63,049 nt of DNA from Sulfuricella sp. (GCA_028714315.1 JAQTMN010000006.1:1-63049), one strand, 5' to 3'; positions 46,452-58,125 are shown, counted from the stretch's first letter. The notes: generated by a model not told the origin, from the sequence alone. Translations and numbers: made by a program.

Positions 46452-46901
46452 CTACAACCACATCGCATCCCACAGCGGGTAATCCGCAAGGCGCGCCACA
46501 AGGCCTGCCCGCAATGGATTCGCAACGATATATCTCGCAATATCAACAATATCTTCCTCGCTGCGCAGCGCATGTTCGTGATAACCCCGTTGCCAAACAG
46601 CGCCATTCTCGCGGGAGCGGTGGTTGATGGTTCTTGCGCTGCGACCCTTTAGCAGACGCATCGCATCGCCAAGTTTCGATCCTTCGCCTAGCGCCAGCAA
46701 CCAATGAAGGTGGTCGGGCATGATCACCCATGCCAAGGACTGCACGACCTTGGTCTCGTCCAGCAAGCGCATTTCCGCCACCAAAAGGCGGGCGTTGCCA
46801 AAATCCTCGAATCGGCGGGCGCGTCCATGGGTGACGGCGGTGACCAGGTAGGTTTGACCTGGCAGGGAGGCACGGCCTTTTAACAGATCGGTGTAGGGCA
46901 T
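46452..46901 (-). CDS. REP-associated tyrosine transposase (RAYT, Y1/IS200-like)
   Basis: The 149-residue protein is a Y1 HUH nuclease: YLVTAVTHGRARRFEDF, WVIMPDHLHWLLALGEGS with the HUH motif as HLH near residue 66, and NGAVWQRGYHEHALRSEEDIVDIARYIVANPLRAGLV, where the tyrosine of QRGYHEH is the likely nucleophile. RAYTs differ from IS200 by not having left and right ends of their own; they act on REP palindromes. This gene is flanked by a REP array on one side and REP copies on the other, the expected REPtron arrangement. It looks intact. Confidence 0.9.
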   Translation of the reverse strand: MPYTDLLKGRASLPGQTYLVTAVTHGRARRFEDFGNARLLVAEMRLLDETKVVQSLAWVIMPDHLHWLLALGEGSKLGDAMRLLKGRSARTINHRSRENGAVWQRGYHEHALRSEEDIVDIARYIVANPLRAGLVARLADYPLWDAMWL

Positions 46902-46927
46902 GATGGCGATCCCAACCTGGATATCGT

Positions 46928-47011
46928 TGTGGGTACGGCTTCAGCCGTACAGTCAGGCTGAAGCCTGACCCACGGGTGCCGCGCCTATGTCAGGCTGAAG
47001 CCTGACCTACA
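46928..47011. repeat. REP copy and half-copy at the other side of the RAYT gene
   Basis: A full REP with GTACGGCTTCAGCCGTAC and GTCAGGCTGAAGCCTGAC lies at 46928-46973, and a second right-hand half at 46987-47011 ends in CCTACA. Together with the array at 46201-46442 these bracket the transposase gene. Confidence 0.85.
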
Positions 47012-47050
47012 AGTGTTGCGGCTGGAGCCTCCACATGACGGCGACAGCCG

Positions 47051-49420
47051 CTATTTAATACACACCGCCCGCACCTGCTTCAGGTCGGTGATGCCCTGCA
47101 ACACCTTCTCGATGCCGTCCTGCTTCAGGGTGCGCATGCCTTCGCCCAGCGTGGTGGCGAGCATTTCCGCGACGCGGGCGTGTTCCTGGATGTTTTTTTT
47201 GATGGCGTCGGTGCCCACCAGCAGTTCGTGCAGGCCGAGCCGGCCCTTGTAGCCGGTGTTGTTGCAGGCCTCGCAGCCGACCGGGTCGTAGAGCGTGAAC
47301 TGGCCCTTGTCGTTGGCGAACTGTTTGACCCAGTCCTTGTAAATGGCTTCCATCGCGGCCTTGGGGTCTTTTTTCCAGGAATCGATATTGGCGAGTTCGA
47401 GGCAGTATTCGTTGAGCAGGTGCTTGATGTCGTCGGCGCCGGCGACGCGCGCTTTCTTGCACTTCGCGCACAGCCGCTTCGCCAGGCGTTGCGCCAGGAT
47501 GCCGAGCAGGGCATCGGCGAAGTTGAACGGGTCCATGCCCATGTCGAGCAGGCGGATGATCGATTCCGGCGCGCTGTTGGTGTGCAGCGTGGCGAACACC
47601 AGGTGGCCGGTGAGCGAGGCTTCGATGCCGGTGGAAACCGTTTCCTTGTCGCGCATTTCGCCCACCATGATCACATCCGGATCGGCGCGCAGGAAGGCGC
47701 GCATGGCGATGGCGAAGGTCAGTCCGGCCTTGGGGTTCACCTGTACCTGGCGCAGGCCCTTCTGGGTGATTTCGACCGGGTCCTCGGCGGTCCATATCTT
47801 GGTTTCCGGCGTATTGAGGTGTTTCAGCACCGAATGCAGCGTGGTGGTCTTGCCGGAGCCGGTCGGCCCGCACACGAAGAACAGGCCATAAGGCTTGGCG
47901 ACCACTTCCTTCAGCGTTTTCAGGTTGTAGTAGGAAAGCCCCAGTTTTTCCAGCGGAATCGGTTCGCCGGCGGCGAGGATGCGCATCACCACGTCCTCCA
48001 CGCCGCCCGCGGTGGGCAGCGTGGCGACGCGCAGCTCGATGTCGAGCGGGCCGAATTTCTTGAACTTGATTTTGCCGTCCTGCGGCTTGCGCTTCTCCGA
48101 GATGTCCAGGTCGCACATGATCTTGAGCCGCGCGATCAGGGCGTTGCGATAGCTGGCGGGAATTTCGATGTAAGGCCCGAGCGTGCCGTCGCGGCGGAAG
48201 CGCACTTCGATTTTTTCCTTGCCGGCGCCGGGTTCGATGTGGATGTCGGACGCGCCCTGGTGATAGGCGTCGATGATGATCTTGTTGACCAGCTTGACCA
48301 GCTCGTTGTCGGCGGCAGCGCTGATCTCGTCGGCGGCGGCTTCCTCCGTGCCGTCCTCCTCCAGGTTGGAAAGCAGGTCGCCGATGGACGCGCTGCCGCC
48401 CCCTTCGCCGAAAAACAGGTCGATGGTTTGCTCGAATTCGCGCAGGGTGGTGGTGAGGTAGACGAGGTTGTGCTTGGGGAACACGTTGGCGGCGATGCGC
48501 GAGGTTTTGATTTTTTCCGGGTCGGGCGTCAGAATCGCCAGCCCTTGCGTCGTCTCCTCGATCGGCAGCCACTGGCTGTTTTCGACGTACTCGCGCTTGA
48601 GGTTCCTGAGCAGGTCCATCGGCTTCATCCGGTCGGCGCGGAACGGTTCGTAGGGCACCTGATAGAACGCAGCGATGGATTTGCCGAGATCGCCGGTCCT
48701 GACCTGGAACTCGTCGATCAGCACATCTTCGAGATTTTCGCCCTTTTTGCGCGCGGCGCGGCTGGCGAGTTCGAGTTCGCCCACGGAAAGAAGATTTTCG
48801 CCGATGAGGTGATCGAACTTGGTCCTGATCCCCGGTGCCGGGGCCCGGCGCTGCTCGAAGGCGATGGCCAGCGTCTTCGCCAGCTCGCCCGATCCTTCCA
48901 GCGCGGCGGGCGGAAACGGCAGGCCGGACAGGGTGTTGATCAGCTGCACCACGCCGAGCAGTTCGCCTTCTTCGCTGACGATCGGTGCGACCAGCATTTG
49001 CCTGGTGCGGTAGCCGGTTTTCTGGTCCACTTCCTTGAGGAAGCGGATTTTCGGGCTGAAGCTGGCGAGTTCCTGTTCGTCGTACACGTCGGCAACGTTG
49101 ATCGCCGTCTTGTGGAAGGCGACGTAGCCGGCCATGCTGGCCGGCGAGATCGGCAGTTTCAGATCCTTGAAGCCGGTCAGCCCGGTCTTGACCTTGGAAA
49201 CGATGGCGGCGCCGTCGTCGCTCACCGCGTAAATCGTCAGCCGGTCCGCCTCGAACAGCGCGCAGATGTCGGCGCCGAGCTCCAGCATGATTTCGTCGAT
49301 GTTGCGCGTGGCGTGGATCTTGTTGGTGACCGCCTGGAGCTTTTTGGTGAACACCAGCTTGCGGCTGATTTCGGCCACCGGGTCGCTGGATTTCGTTTCG
49401 ATGGGTTGGGCGACAGTCAT
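47051..49420 (-). CDS. GAF-containing type IV pilus/type II secretion ATPase (PilB/GspE-like)
   Basis: The 789-residue protein starts at ATG 49420. Residues about 30-190 form a GAF domain (IDEIMLELGADICALFEADRLTIYAVS, MLVAPIVSEEGELLGVVQLINT). Residues about 205-335 match the MshEN/T2SSE N-domain, and the rest is the ATPase: VCGPTGSGKTTTLHSVL (Walker A, near 520), the Asp box EDPVEI, Walker B DPDVIMVGEMRDKET, His box LTGHLVFATLHTN and a zinc tetracysteine (CAKCKKA, CEACNNTG). GAF on the front is unusual for PilB and suggests regulation by a small ligand, possibly a cyclic nucleotide. It closes the signalling operon. Confidence 0.9.
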   Translation of the reverse strand: MTVAQPIETKSSDPVAEISRKLVFTKKLQAVTNKIHATRNIDEIMLELGADICALFEADRLTIYAVSDDGAAIVSKVKTGLTGFKDLKLPISPASMAGYVAFHKTAINVADVYDEQELASFSPKIRFLKEVDQKTGYRTRQMLVAPIVSEEGELLGVVQLINTLSGLPFPPAALEGSGELAKTLAIAFEQRRAPAPGIRTKFDHLIGENLLSVGELELASRAARKKGENLEDVLIDEFQVRTGDLGKSIAAFYQVPYEPFRADRMKPMDLLRNLKREYVENSQWLPIEETTQGLAILTPDPEKIKTSRIAANVFPKHNLVYLTTTLREFEQTIDLFFGEGGGSASIGDLLSNLEEDGTEEAAADEISAAADNELVKLVNKIIIDAYHQGASDIHIEPGAGKEKIEVRFRRDGTLGPYIEIPASYRNALIARLKIMCDLDISEKRKPQDGKIKFKKFGPLDIELRVATLPTAGGVEDVVMRILAAGEPIPLEKLGLSYYNLKTLKEVVAKPYGLFFVCGPTGSGKTTTLHSVLKHLNTPETKIWTAEDPVEITQKGLRQVQVNPKAGLTFAIAMRAFLRADPDVIMVGEMRDKETVSTGIEASLTGHLVFATLHTNSAPESIIRLLDMGMDPFNFADALLGILAQRLAKRLCAKCKKARVAGADDIKHLLNEYCLELANIDSWKKDPKAAMEAIYKDWVKQFANDKGQFTLYDPVGCEACNNTGYKGRLGLHELLVGTDAIKKNIQEHARVAEMLATTLGEGMRTLKQDGIEKVLQGITDLKQVRAVCIK

Positions 49421-49425
49421 GGCAT

Positions 49426-50196
49426 TCAGGCTTTTAAATTGAACAGTTGCCCATTCGAAAGCATGCGCGGCCGGAATTCCGCCGCGGACGCCATTATTTC
49501 CTTCATGGTGAGCTCGATCTCGTTCGGCTTCAAGTGGGTAATGTAGATTTCCGCCGGCCGCCGCAGCTTGCGCAAATCCTCGGCGAGCAGGCTGGGGCAA
49601 TAGTGCTTGGCGAGGACGGCGAGTTCCTTCTCGCGTTCGCAAAAGGCGGTTTCGATGATCAGGTAGCGCAGGTTTTCGATCCGGTTGACCGCTTCCCACA
49701 AGGCGTCGCAGGTGGTGGTGTCGCCGGAAAAGACCAAGCTGTGCGCGCCGCTGTCGATGTGAAAGCCGACGGTGGGCACGACATGGTTGGCGGGCAGCGG
49801 CGTGATCCTGCGGCCGCCGAGTGCCACCGTTTCGCCGAGGGCGATGGTTCGATACGCCATGAACGGTTTTTCCGCGCTGGGGATGACGCTGAAATCCGGC
49901 CAGATGTGCCAGTTGAACAGGTGCTGCTTGAGCACCAGCTGGGTTTCCGCGGTGGCGTGCAGGGTGATCGGCTTGTCGCGCAGCCAGCCCACGGTGTCCA
50001 CCAGGAACGGGATGCTGGCGATATGGTCGAGATGGGCGTGGGTGATGAAAATGTGGTCGATGCGCCGGAGTTCCTCCAGCGTCAGGTCGCCCACGCCGGT
50101 GCCGGCGTCGATCAGGATGTCGTCATCGAGCAGGAACGAGGTGGTGCGCAAATCCTTGCCGATGCCGCCGCTGCAACCGAGTACTTTGAGTTTCAT
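49426..50196 (-). CDS. Metallo-beta-lactamase-fold cyclic nucleotide phosphodiesterase
   Basis: The 256-residue protein has the MBL signature ITHAHLDHIASIP near residue 52, the metal residues in PANHVVPTVGFHID and FSGDTTTCDALWEAV, and a final THLKP. The overall form matches class II-type 3',5'-cyclic-AMP phosphodiesterases and other MBL-fold hydrolases. It lies six bases before the ATPase gene and downstream of an adenylate cyclase, so hydrolysis of cAMP is the likely role. A glyoxalase or RNase-type MBL function cannot be excluded by motif alone. Confidence 0.82.
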   Translation of the reverse strand: MKLKVLGCSGGIGKDLRTTSFLLDDDILIDAGTGVGDLTLEELRRIDHIFITHAHLDHIASIPFLVDTVGWLRDKPITLHATAETQLVLKQHLFNWHIWPDFSVIPSAEKPFMAYRTIALGETVALGGRRITPLPANHVVPTVGFHIDSGAHSLVFSGDTTTCDALWEAVNRIENLRYLIIETAFCEREKELAVLAKHYCPSLLAEDLRKLRRPAEIYITHLKPNEIELTMKEIMASAAEFRPRMLSNGQLFNLKA

Positions 50197-50218
50197 ATTT
50201 GGTTTTCCGGAAATCGTT

Positions 50219-50343
50219 GGCCGCGAAAAGGCGCAAAAAACACAAAAAGACAGCTTGTAGCTGGTAGCTTGCAGCGGGTAGCTAAAGCGAGTGCGTCGCC
50301 AGCTACCCGCTATTTTCTTGTGTTTTTTGTGCCTTTTCGCGGC
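50219..50343. mobile_element. Palindromic element family E, short form
   Basis: GGCCGCGAAAAGGCGCAAAA opens at 50219, and its inverted form closes at 50343 (about 28-bp ends). The middle has its own inverted repeat around AGCTACCCGC. It lies between cyclase and phosphodiesterase genes. The same ends bracket 57255-57487. Confidence 0.7.
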
Positions 50344-50367
50344 TATCGGCTTGCTGTTGCAATTCGC

Positions 50368-52593
50368 TCATTTGGCGTGAAACACGAACACGCCGTCCCA
50401 CTCCGCGCCGGGAGGGTGCTCGCGGAAATAGGCGATCCGCTCCAGGTACAGATCATAAACCGGGCGTGCTTCGGCCTGCCGCAAATTGAGCAGATGCAGT
50501 TCCGCCAGGTCCCAGTCCTGCGCGCGATACAGCCCGATCGCCGTCTGGAATAGCGCGCGTTCGTCAAGCGCGGGCATTTCGACCTGTCCGGTCAGGCCGA
50601 GCGGTTCGTAAATGGCAACCGGCTTGTCCTTGCCCTTGACCCTGACCCGGTCCAGCTCGCGGAACACGAACTCCTGGTTCAGGATTTTCTGCGTGTTTTC
50701 GCCGACGATGATGCCGGCGCCGTATTGCTTGGTCAGGCTTTCCATGCGCGAGGCGAGGTTGACCGAATCGCCCATCACGGTATAGGCCATGCGGAATTCC
50801 GAGCCCATGTTGCCGACGCTCATGCTGCCGGTGTTCACGCCGACGCCGATCCTGATTTCCGGCCAGCCTTCGGCTTTGAACTTTTCCCGCAGGGCGGCCA
50901 GCGCGGCCTGCATTTCCAGCGCCGCGAGCACGCCGTGGCGCGCGTTGTCGGGGTCGGCGAGCGGCGCGCCCCAGAACGCCATGATCGCGTCGCCGATGTA
51001 TTTGTCGATGGTGCCGCGCTGCTTGTGGATGATCTGCGTCATCGGCGTGAGATATTCGTTCATCAGCCGGCTGAGCTGCTTCGGGTCCAGCCCTTCGGAA
51101 ATGTTCGTGAAGCCGCGCACGTCGGAGAACAGCACCGTCATTTCCCGGCTTTCGCCCTCCATGGTGAAGTTTTCCGGATTTTCGCTCATCTCGTCCACCA
51201 GTTCCGGCGGCACGTATTGCCCGAACAGTCCGGTGATCTGGCGCTTGGCGCGCGATTCGACGAAAAAGCCGTAGGACATGCTGAGGATGAACTGGGCCGC
51301 GACCATCAGCATGGTGGCGGCGAGCGGCATGACCATGTTGGCGTATTGCCACAGCGCGAGATTGATGCCGACGACCACCGTCAGCGCGGCCAGCGCGGCC
51401 AGCGTGGCGCGTATCGGGCTGAGCAGCGGCAGGGCAACCGCAAGCAGGAGGCCGAGCAGCAGCATTTCGCTGAGGTCGGCGCCGAGCATGTAGGCGGGCT
51501 TTTCCTTGATGTTGCGGTCCAGCATGCCGGCGATCAGGTTGGCGTGGATTTCCACGCCGGGATACACGGTGCCGACCGGGGTGGAGCGCAGATCCATCAG
51601 GCCGGGCGCGGTGGTGCCGACCAGGACGATGGCGCCGGCCAGTTCCCGCGCGTCGACCCGGCCGTGCAGCACGTCGGTCGCGGAAAAATAGGGAAAGCTG
51701 CCCTGCTTGCCGCGATACGGCACCAGCGCGCTGACGTTTTCGTCCACCGGGATTTTCAGCTGGCCGACGCCGAGCCATTCCAGCGCATCGCCGACGTTGC
51801 CGGCGCCGGTTTCGAAGCCTGGGCGCAACGGCTGGTCGCCGGCCAGCGTGCGCATCATCGCCAGGGAAAGCGCTTCGTAGTAGGCGCCATTGTATTCCAT
51901 CAGCATCGGCACCCGCCGCGCGACGCCGTCGAAATCGGTCATCGGGTTGAAATGGCCGGCGCCGTGGGCGGCCTGCTGGAATTGAGTGAGGTTCGCGCCG
52001 TAGCCGCTGGCGTCGATGAAGGCGGTGTTGCTGGTTTTGAGCGCGCCGGACGGCAGCGAGGCGGCGGGCAGCTGCCCCGATACCCGGTTTTGGTTGTTGG
52101 TGAAATAGTAGCCCAGCACCACCGGACGCCCGGCCAGCTTCTGGGCGAAGAGGCGGTCATGGTCGAGCTGCGGGCGCAGCTGCGCCAGCCGGGCCTGGAA
52201 CTGGGGCAGGTCGCTCAGTTCCTTCTGGCCGAGCCGCTCCAGCACTTTCAGGCCGGAACTTTCGTCCTTTTCGGCAAACACCACGTCGAAGCCGACCGCC
52301 TTTACGTGGTCGCGCTCGAACAGCTGGTCCAGCATCGCCGCCAGCTTGTCGCGCCCCCACGGCCAGCGCCCTTCCTCGGCCAGGCTCTTTTCGTCGATAT
52401 CGACGATGGCGATGCGCCGGTCCAGCGTTTGCGGCATGGTGAGCCGCAGCCTCACGTCGTAGCTGATCGCCTCGATACTCCGGATCAGGGGGATTTCAAA
52501 GATTTTCGCCGCGTGCAGCAGGAACGGCAGCAGCATCGCCACGCCCAGCGCGATGGGAATGACGTGTTTTTTCAGCGCCGGGGCCAGCTTCAC
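50368..52593 (-). CDS. CHASE2-domain adenylate cyclase (class III)
   Basis: The 741-residue protein has an N-terminal transmembrane helix, a CHASE2 sensor (about 35-350: RSIEAISYDVRLRLTMPQTLDRRIAIVDIDEKSLAEEGRWPW), three helices (370-450) and a class III cyclase domain (485-670). Catalytic elements are VLFSDVRGFTNISEGL (metal Asp), IDKYIGDAIMAFWGAP with a Lys for adenine, YTVMGDSVNLASRME with Asp, Asn and Arg. The Lys/Asp pair indicates cAMP rather than cGMP. It begins with GTG overlapping the FHA gene stop. An external signal would set cAMP, which the next gene could degrade. Confidence 0.93.
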   Translation of the reverse strand: MKLAPALKKHVIPIALGVAMLLPFLLHAAKIFEIPLIRSIEAISYDVRLRLTMPQTLDRRIAIVDIDEKSLAEEGRWPWGRDKLAAMLDQLFERDHVKAVGFDVVFAEKDESSGLKVLERLGQKELSDLPQFQARLAQLRPQLDHDRLFAQKLAGRPVVLGYYFTNNQNRVSGQLPAASLPSGALKTSNTAFIDASGYGANLTQFQQAAHGAGHFNPMTDFDGVARRVPMLMEYNGAYYEALSLAMMRTLAGDQPLRPGFETGAGNVGDALEWLGVGQLKIPVDENVSALVPYRGKQGSFPYFSATDVLHGRVDARELAGAIVLVGTTAPGLMDLRSTPVGTVYPGVEIHANLIAGMLDRNIKEKPAYMLGADLSEMLLLGLLLAVALPLLSPIRATLAALAALTVVVGINLALWQYANMVMPLAATMLMVAAQFILSMSYGFFVESRAKRQITGLFGQYVPPELVDEMSENPENFTMEGESREMTVLFSDVRGFTNISEGLDPKQLSRLMNEYLTPMTQIIHKQRGTIDKYIGDAIMAFWGAPLADPDNARHGVLAALEMQAALAALREKFKAEGWPEIRIGVGVNTGSMSVGNMGSEFRMAYTVMGDSVNLASRMESLTKQYGAGIIVGENTQKILNQEFVFRELDRVRVKGKDKPVAIYEPLGLTGQVEMPALDERALFQTAIGLYRAQDWDLAELHLLNLRQAEARPVYDLYLERIAYFREHPPGAEWDGVFVFHAK

Positions 52594-53342
52594 CGGAGAT
52601 AGAACTCCATCTTGATCCCGCCGAGTTCGATCACGTCGTGATCCGCCAGCTGGCGCGGATGGGCGTCGAGCGCCTGGCCGTTCACCGCCGGCCGCCGGTC
52701 GCCCTGGACGTGGGTGACGAAATAGCCGTGCGGGCGCCGGGTGATCACCGCGACCTGCACGCCGGGCTTGCCGAGCGAGGTCAGGGTCTTGTTCAAGTCC
52801 AGTTCCTTGCCGGCGTTCGGGCCATTGAGAATCTGGATCGCGGCGCGGTTTTCCTCCGGTTTTGCCGGCTCCGGCGGGATTTCCGCCGGCGGCGCGGCCT
52901 CCTGGCTGGCCGGTTCCGCCATGGGTTCGCGGTGCTCGGCCAGGGAAATGGTATGCGCGCCGAGATCGCTGCCGCCCTGAGTCGGGACGATCGCCGGTTT
53001 GTCTGGAATCGCGGGTTTGTTGAAATCGGCCGGTTCTTTTCTGGCGCCGATGGCCTCGGGATTGGCGTAGCGCAGGCGATACTTGCCGATTTCGATCTCG
53101 TCGCCATGCTGAAGCGGTGCCCGCCCGATTGGGGCGTCGTTGACCAGGGTGCCGTTGGTGCTGCCCAGGTCTTCCACGTAGGACTGGCCGTGGAGGGTGG
53201 TGACGGCGACGTGCTCCCCGCTCACCGCCAGGTTGTCGATGACGATATCGTTGTGCGGCTTGCGCCCGATGGTGACGCGCTCCTTGCCGAGTTCGAGCTC
53301 GGTGATCGGTTGTCCGTCCAGGGTTACGATCAGTTTCGCCAT
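52590..53342 (-). CDS. FHA-domain protein with two FHA-like domains
   Basis: The 250-residue cytoplasmic protein has a first FHA domain (residues 20-95) with the phosphothreonine-binding motifs VTIGRKPHNDIVID, VSGEHVAV and DLGSTNGTLVND. A Pro/Ala-rich linker follows, then a second, more degenerate FHA-like domain (170-250: IQILNGPNAGKELDLNKTLTSLG...). FHA domains bind phosphothreonine on partners of Ser/Thr kinases. It is located between a PP2C phosphatase and the cyclase, so it is the expected adaptor for the CHASE2 kinase. Confidence 0.9.
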   Translation of the reverse strand: MAKLIVTLDGQPITELELGKERVTIGRKPHNDIVIDNLAVSGEHVAVTTLHGQSYVEDLGSTNGTLVNDAPIGRAPLQHGDEIEIGKYRLRYANPEAIGARKEPADFNKPAIPDKPAIVPTQGGSDLGAHTISLAEHREPMAEPASQEAAPPAEIPPEPAKPEENRAAIQILNGPNAGKELDLNKTLTSLGKPGVQVAVITRRPHGYFVTHVQGDRRPAVNGQALDAHPRQLADHDVIELGGIKMEFYLR

Positions 53343-53355
53343 CAGTCTATCCCCC

Positions 53356-54133
53356 TTATTTCAGCCAGGTGCGCAGCCGGGCCAGGACGCCCCGCCTGGC
53401 CGGAAAGTCACGCAAGATCCGCACCAGGATGACCGACACGTTGTCGCGCCCACCGTTGTCGTTGGCCATCCGCACCAGCTGGTTCGCGGCCAGCTTGGGA
53501 TTGGCGCCGAAGGTGCCGAGGGTGAGCCGGATGTCCTCGTCGGCGACCATGTCGTTGAGGCCGTCGGAGCACAGCAGGTAAATGTCGCCCGGCAGCGCGG
53601 CGTGTTCCTGGATTTCCACCGCCACCGTCGGGTCGACGCCGAGCGCGCGGGTGACCAGGTTTTTGTTGTGCGACCGCCTTGCTTCTTCGCGGCTCACCAT
53701 GCCGCTGTCGATCTGCTCCTGCAGCAGGGAATGGTCGCGCGTGACCTGCTCCAGCCGCGCCTCGCGGTAGCGGTACAGCCGCGAATCGCCGATGTGCGCC
53801 ACGGTGACGCGGTTGTCGTGGAACAGCGCGAACACCAGCGTGGTGCCCATCCCGGAAAACTGGGGCTGGCTTTGCGCCGCCTGGTGGATGGCGGCGTTGG
53901 TTCGCTCGATCTCGGTCTGGACCAGCGGGCTCGTTTCCCCGTCCGCCAGGCCGTCGCGCAGCGCCGATTTCAGGCTGTCGGACAGCATCGTCACGGCGAT
54001 CCCGCTGGCCACCTCGCCGGCGTTGTAGCCGCCCATGCCGTCGGCGAGGATGACGAAACCTGCTTCGGCATCGACGGCGAGGCTGTCCTCGTTGTGCGAG
54101 CGCACCTTGCCTGGGTCGGTCAGGCTGGCGATG

Positions 54134-54156
<23 letters not shown>
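53356..54156 (-). CDS. PP2C-family serine/threonine phosphatase
   Basis: The 266-residue protein has the PP2C motif set: KVRSHNEDSLAVD, the metal site FVILADGMGGYNAGEVAS, GMGTTLVFALFH, VAHIGDSRLYRYR, DIYLLCSDGLNDM and the terminal GGRDNVSVILVR. This is the Stp1/PppA type that reverses Ser/Thr kinase phosphorylation. It overlaps the kinase gene by 23 bases, which gives coupled expression of kinase and phosphatase. No membrane segment is present, and the length is normal. Confidence 0.94.
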
Positions 54157-56698
<2,542 letters not shown>

Positions 56699-56797
56699 TG
56701 CGCTGCCCGGCCGTTATCGATTTTTATTGGATTGATCAATGAATTATTCCATGATTCTATCAAAACTGATAGCCTGTCACGCGAAAGGACGGACCCG

Positions 56798-57238
56798 ATG
56801 GATCTGATTCTATGGCGCCACGCCGAAGCCGAGGACGGCTTCCCCGACGAGGCGCGCAAGCTTACCGCCAAGGGCGGTAAACAGGCGGCGAAAATGGCGG
56901 CGTGGCTCAAGGCGCAGCTGCCGGCCGATGCCCTCATCCTGGTCAGCCCCACGGCTCGCACCCGGCAAACGGCGGCCGCGCTGACCGAGGATTGCCGTAT
57001 CGCCGAGGCGGTCGCACCCGGCGCCTCCGCCGCCGCCGTGCTCGCCGCCGCCGGCTGGCCGGATGCCCAAGGGACGGTCGTGGTGGTGGGTCATCAGCCA
57101 ACGCTGGGAGAAGTGGCGGCTTACCTGCTCGCCGATAGCCGCGACAGCTGGAGCATCAAGAAAGGCGCGGTGTGGTGGTTCGGCCGCCGCGAAGCCGAAA
57201 CCGTCTTGAAGGCGGTGATGTCGCCGGAGTTCTTGTGA
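56798..57238 (+). CDS. sixA: Phosphohistidine phosphatase SixA
   Basis: The 146-residue protein is a small histidine phosphatase: LILWRHAEAEDGFPDEARKLTAKG at the start, with the nucleophile His in RHAEAE, LVSPTARTRQTA, and the second active-site GHQPTLGEVAAYLL. SixA removes phosphate from phosphohistidine proteins such as the ArcB HPt domain or PTS proteins. The ATG at 56798 follows AAAGGA. It is divergent from the kinase operon. Confidence 0.88.
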   Translation: MDLILWRHAEAEDGFPDEARKLTAKGGKQAAKMAAWLKAQLPADALILVSPTARTRQTAAALTEDCRIAEAVAPGASAAAVLAAAGWPDAQGTVVVVGHQPTLGEVAAYLLADSRDSWSIKKGAVWWFGRREAETVLKAVMSPEFL

Positions 57239-57254
57239 GCCGATAAAAACTATT

Positions 57255-57487
57255 GGCCGCGAAAAGGCGCAAAAAGCGCAAAATAAATACGGCGTCCTCG
57301 ATCCGGGATTTTCCTGATTTTAGCCACCAACCTAAGCTTGAAGGATGGATCGTGTCGAAGTGCTGGAGCGTAGGAGCGGCCTCCCGGCCGCGATGCCGGT
57401 ATTCGCGGCCGGGAGGCCGCTCCTACACGTTCCATTGAACATTGTGGCTAAGCCAGTTTTTTTGTGTCTTTTGCGCCTTTTCGCGGC
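57255..57487. mobile_element. Family E element containing a nested family B element
   Basis: The outer ends GGCCGCGAAAAGGCGCAAAA (57255) and its inverted form (to 57487) match those at 50219-50343. Inside lies a family B element from about 57309 to 57455 with the palindrome GTAGGAGCGGCC ... GGCCGCTCCTAC and the flanks TTAGCCACCAACCT and GAACATTGTGGCTAA seen at 41890-42033. This is one palindromic element inserted into another. Confidence 0.72.
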
Positions 57488-57504
57488 TAACAAGGGTTTG
57501 ATAA

Positions 57505-58125
57505 GTGAAAACCATCCTGATCGCCAATCCCAAGGGGGGCAGCGGCAAGACCACGCTGGCGACCAATCTCGCCGGCTATCTCGCCGGCCGGGGCAGCCGC
57601 GTGCTGCTGGTCGATCTCGACCGCCAGCGTTCCGCCACCGACTGGCTGGCGCGGCGGCCGGACGCGCTGCCGGCGATTCGCGGCTGGAACGGCCAGAGCG
57701 ACAAAAAGGCCATGGGCGACGCCCGCCCCGACTGGCTGGTGGTGGATTCGCCCGCCGGCATGCACGGCGACAAACTGACCAACGCGCTCAAGCGGGCGGA
57801 GCGGGTGATCGTGCCGGTGCAGCCGTCGGCCTTCGACATGGCGGCGACGCGGCATTTTCTCGACGCGCTGCGCGCGGAAAAATCGGTGCGCAAGGAGAAA
57901 ATCGGGGTGGCGATGATCGGCATGCGGGTCGATGCCCGCACCCGCGCCGCCGCCGACCTGTCCGCCTTCCTCGACGAAGCCGGCTTCCCGGTGCTGACCC
58001 TGCTGCGCGACGCGCAAATCTACGTCCAGGCCGCCGGCGAAGGCTTGAGCCTGTTCGACATGGCGCCGTCGCGCACCGCCCGTGAAATGGAGCAGTGGCA
58101 GCCTTTGCTGGACTGGCTGGGGTAG
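57505..58125 (+). CDS. ParA/MinD-like ATPase without a partner gene
   Basis: The 206-residue protein begins at GTG 57505 with AAGGG upstream. It has the deviant Walker A NPKGGSGKTTLATNLA near residue 8, the DLDRQRSATDWLARRP segment, the Walker A' DWLVVDSPAG and no membrane anchor. This is the ParA family that positions DNA, chemoreceptors, or pilus proteins. No parB is adjacent. A role in positioning is possible; a plasmid-type origin is not supported. It is followed by repeats and the CYTH-CHAD gene. Confidence 0.82.
   Translation: MKTILIANPKGGSGKTTLATNLAGYLAGRGSRVLLVDLDRQRSATDWLARRPDALPAIRGWNGQSDKKAMGDARPDWLVVDSPAGMHGDKLTNALKRAERVIVPVQPSAFDMAATRHFLDALRAEKSVRKEKIGVAMIGMRVDARTRAAADLSAFLDEAGFPVLTLLRDAQIYVQAAGEGLSLFDMAPSRTAREMEQWQPLLDWLG

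Noticed and set aside
47180-49546. 788-codon plus-strand frame opposite the ATPase gene
   Set aside because: Antisense to clear Walker and zinc motifs; composition is that of a mirror frame.
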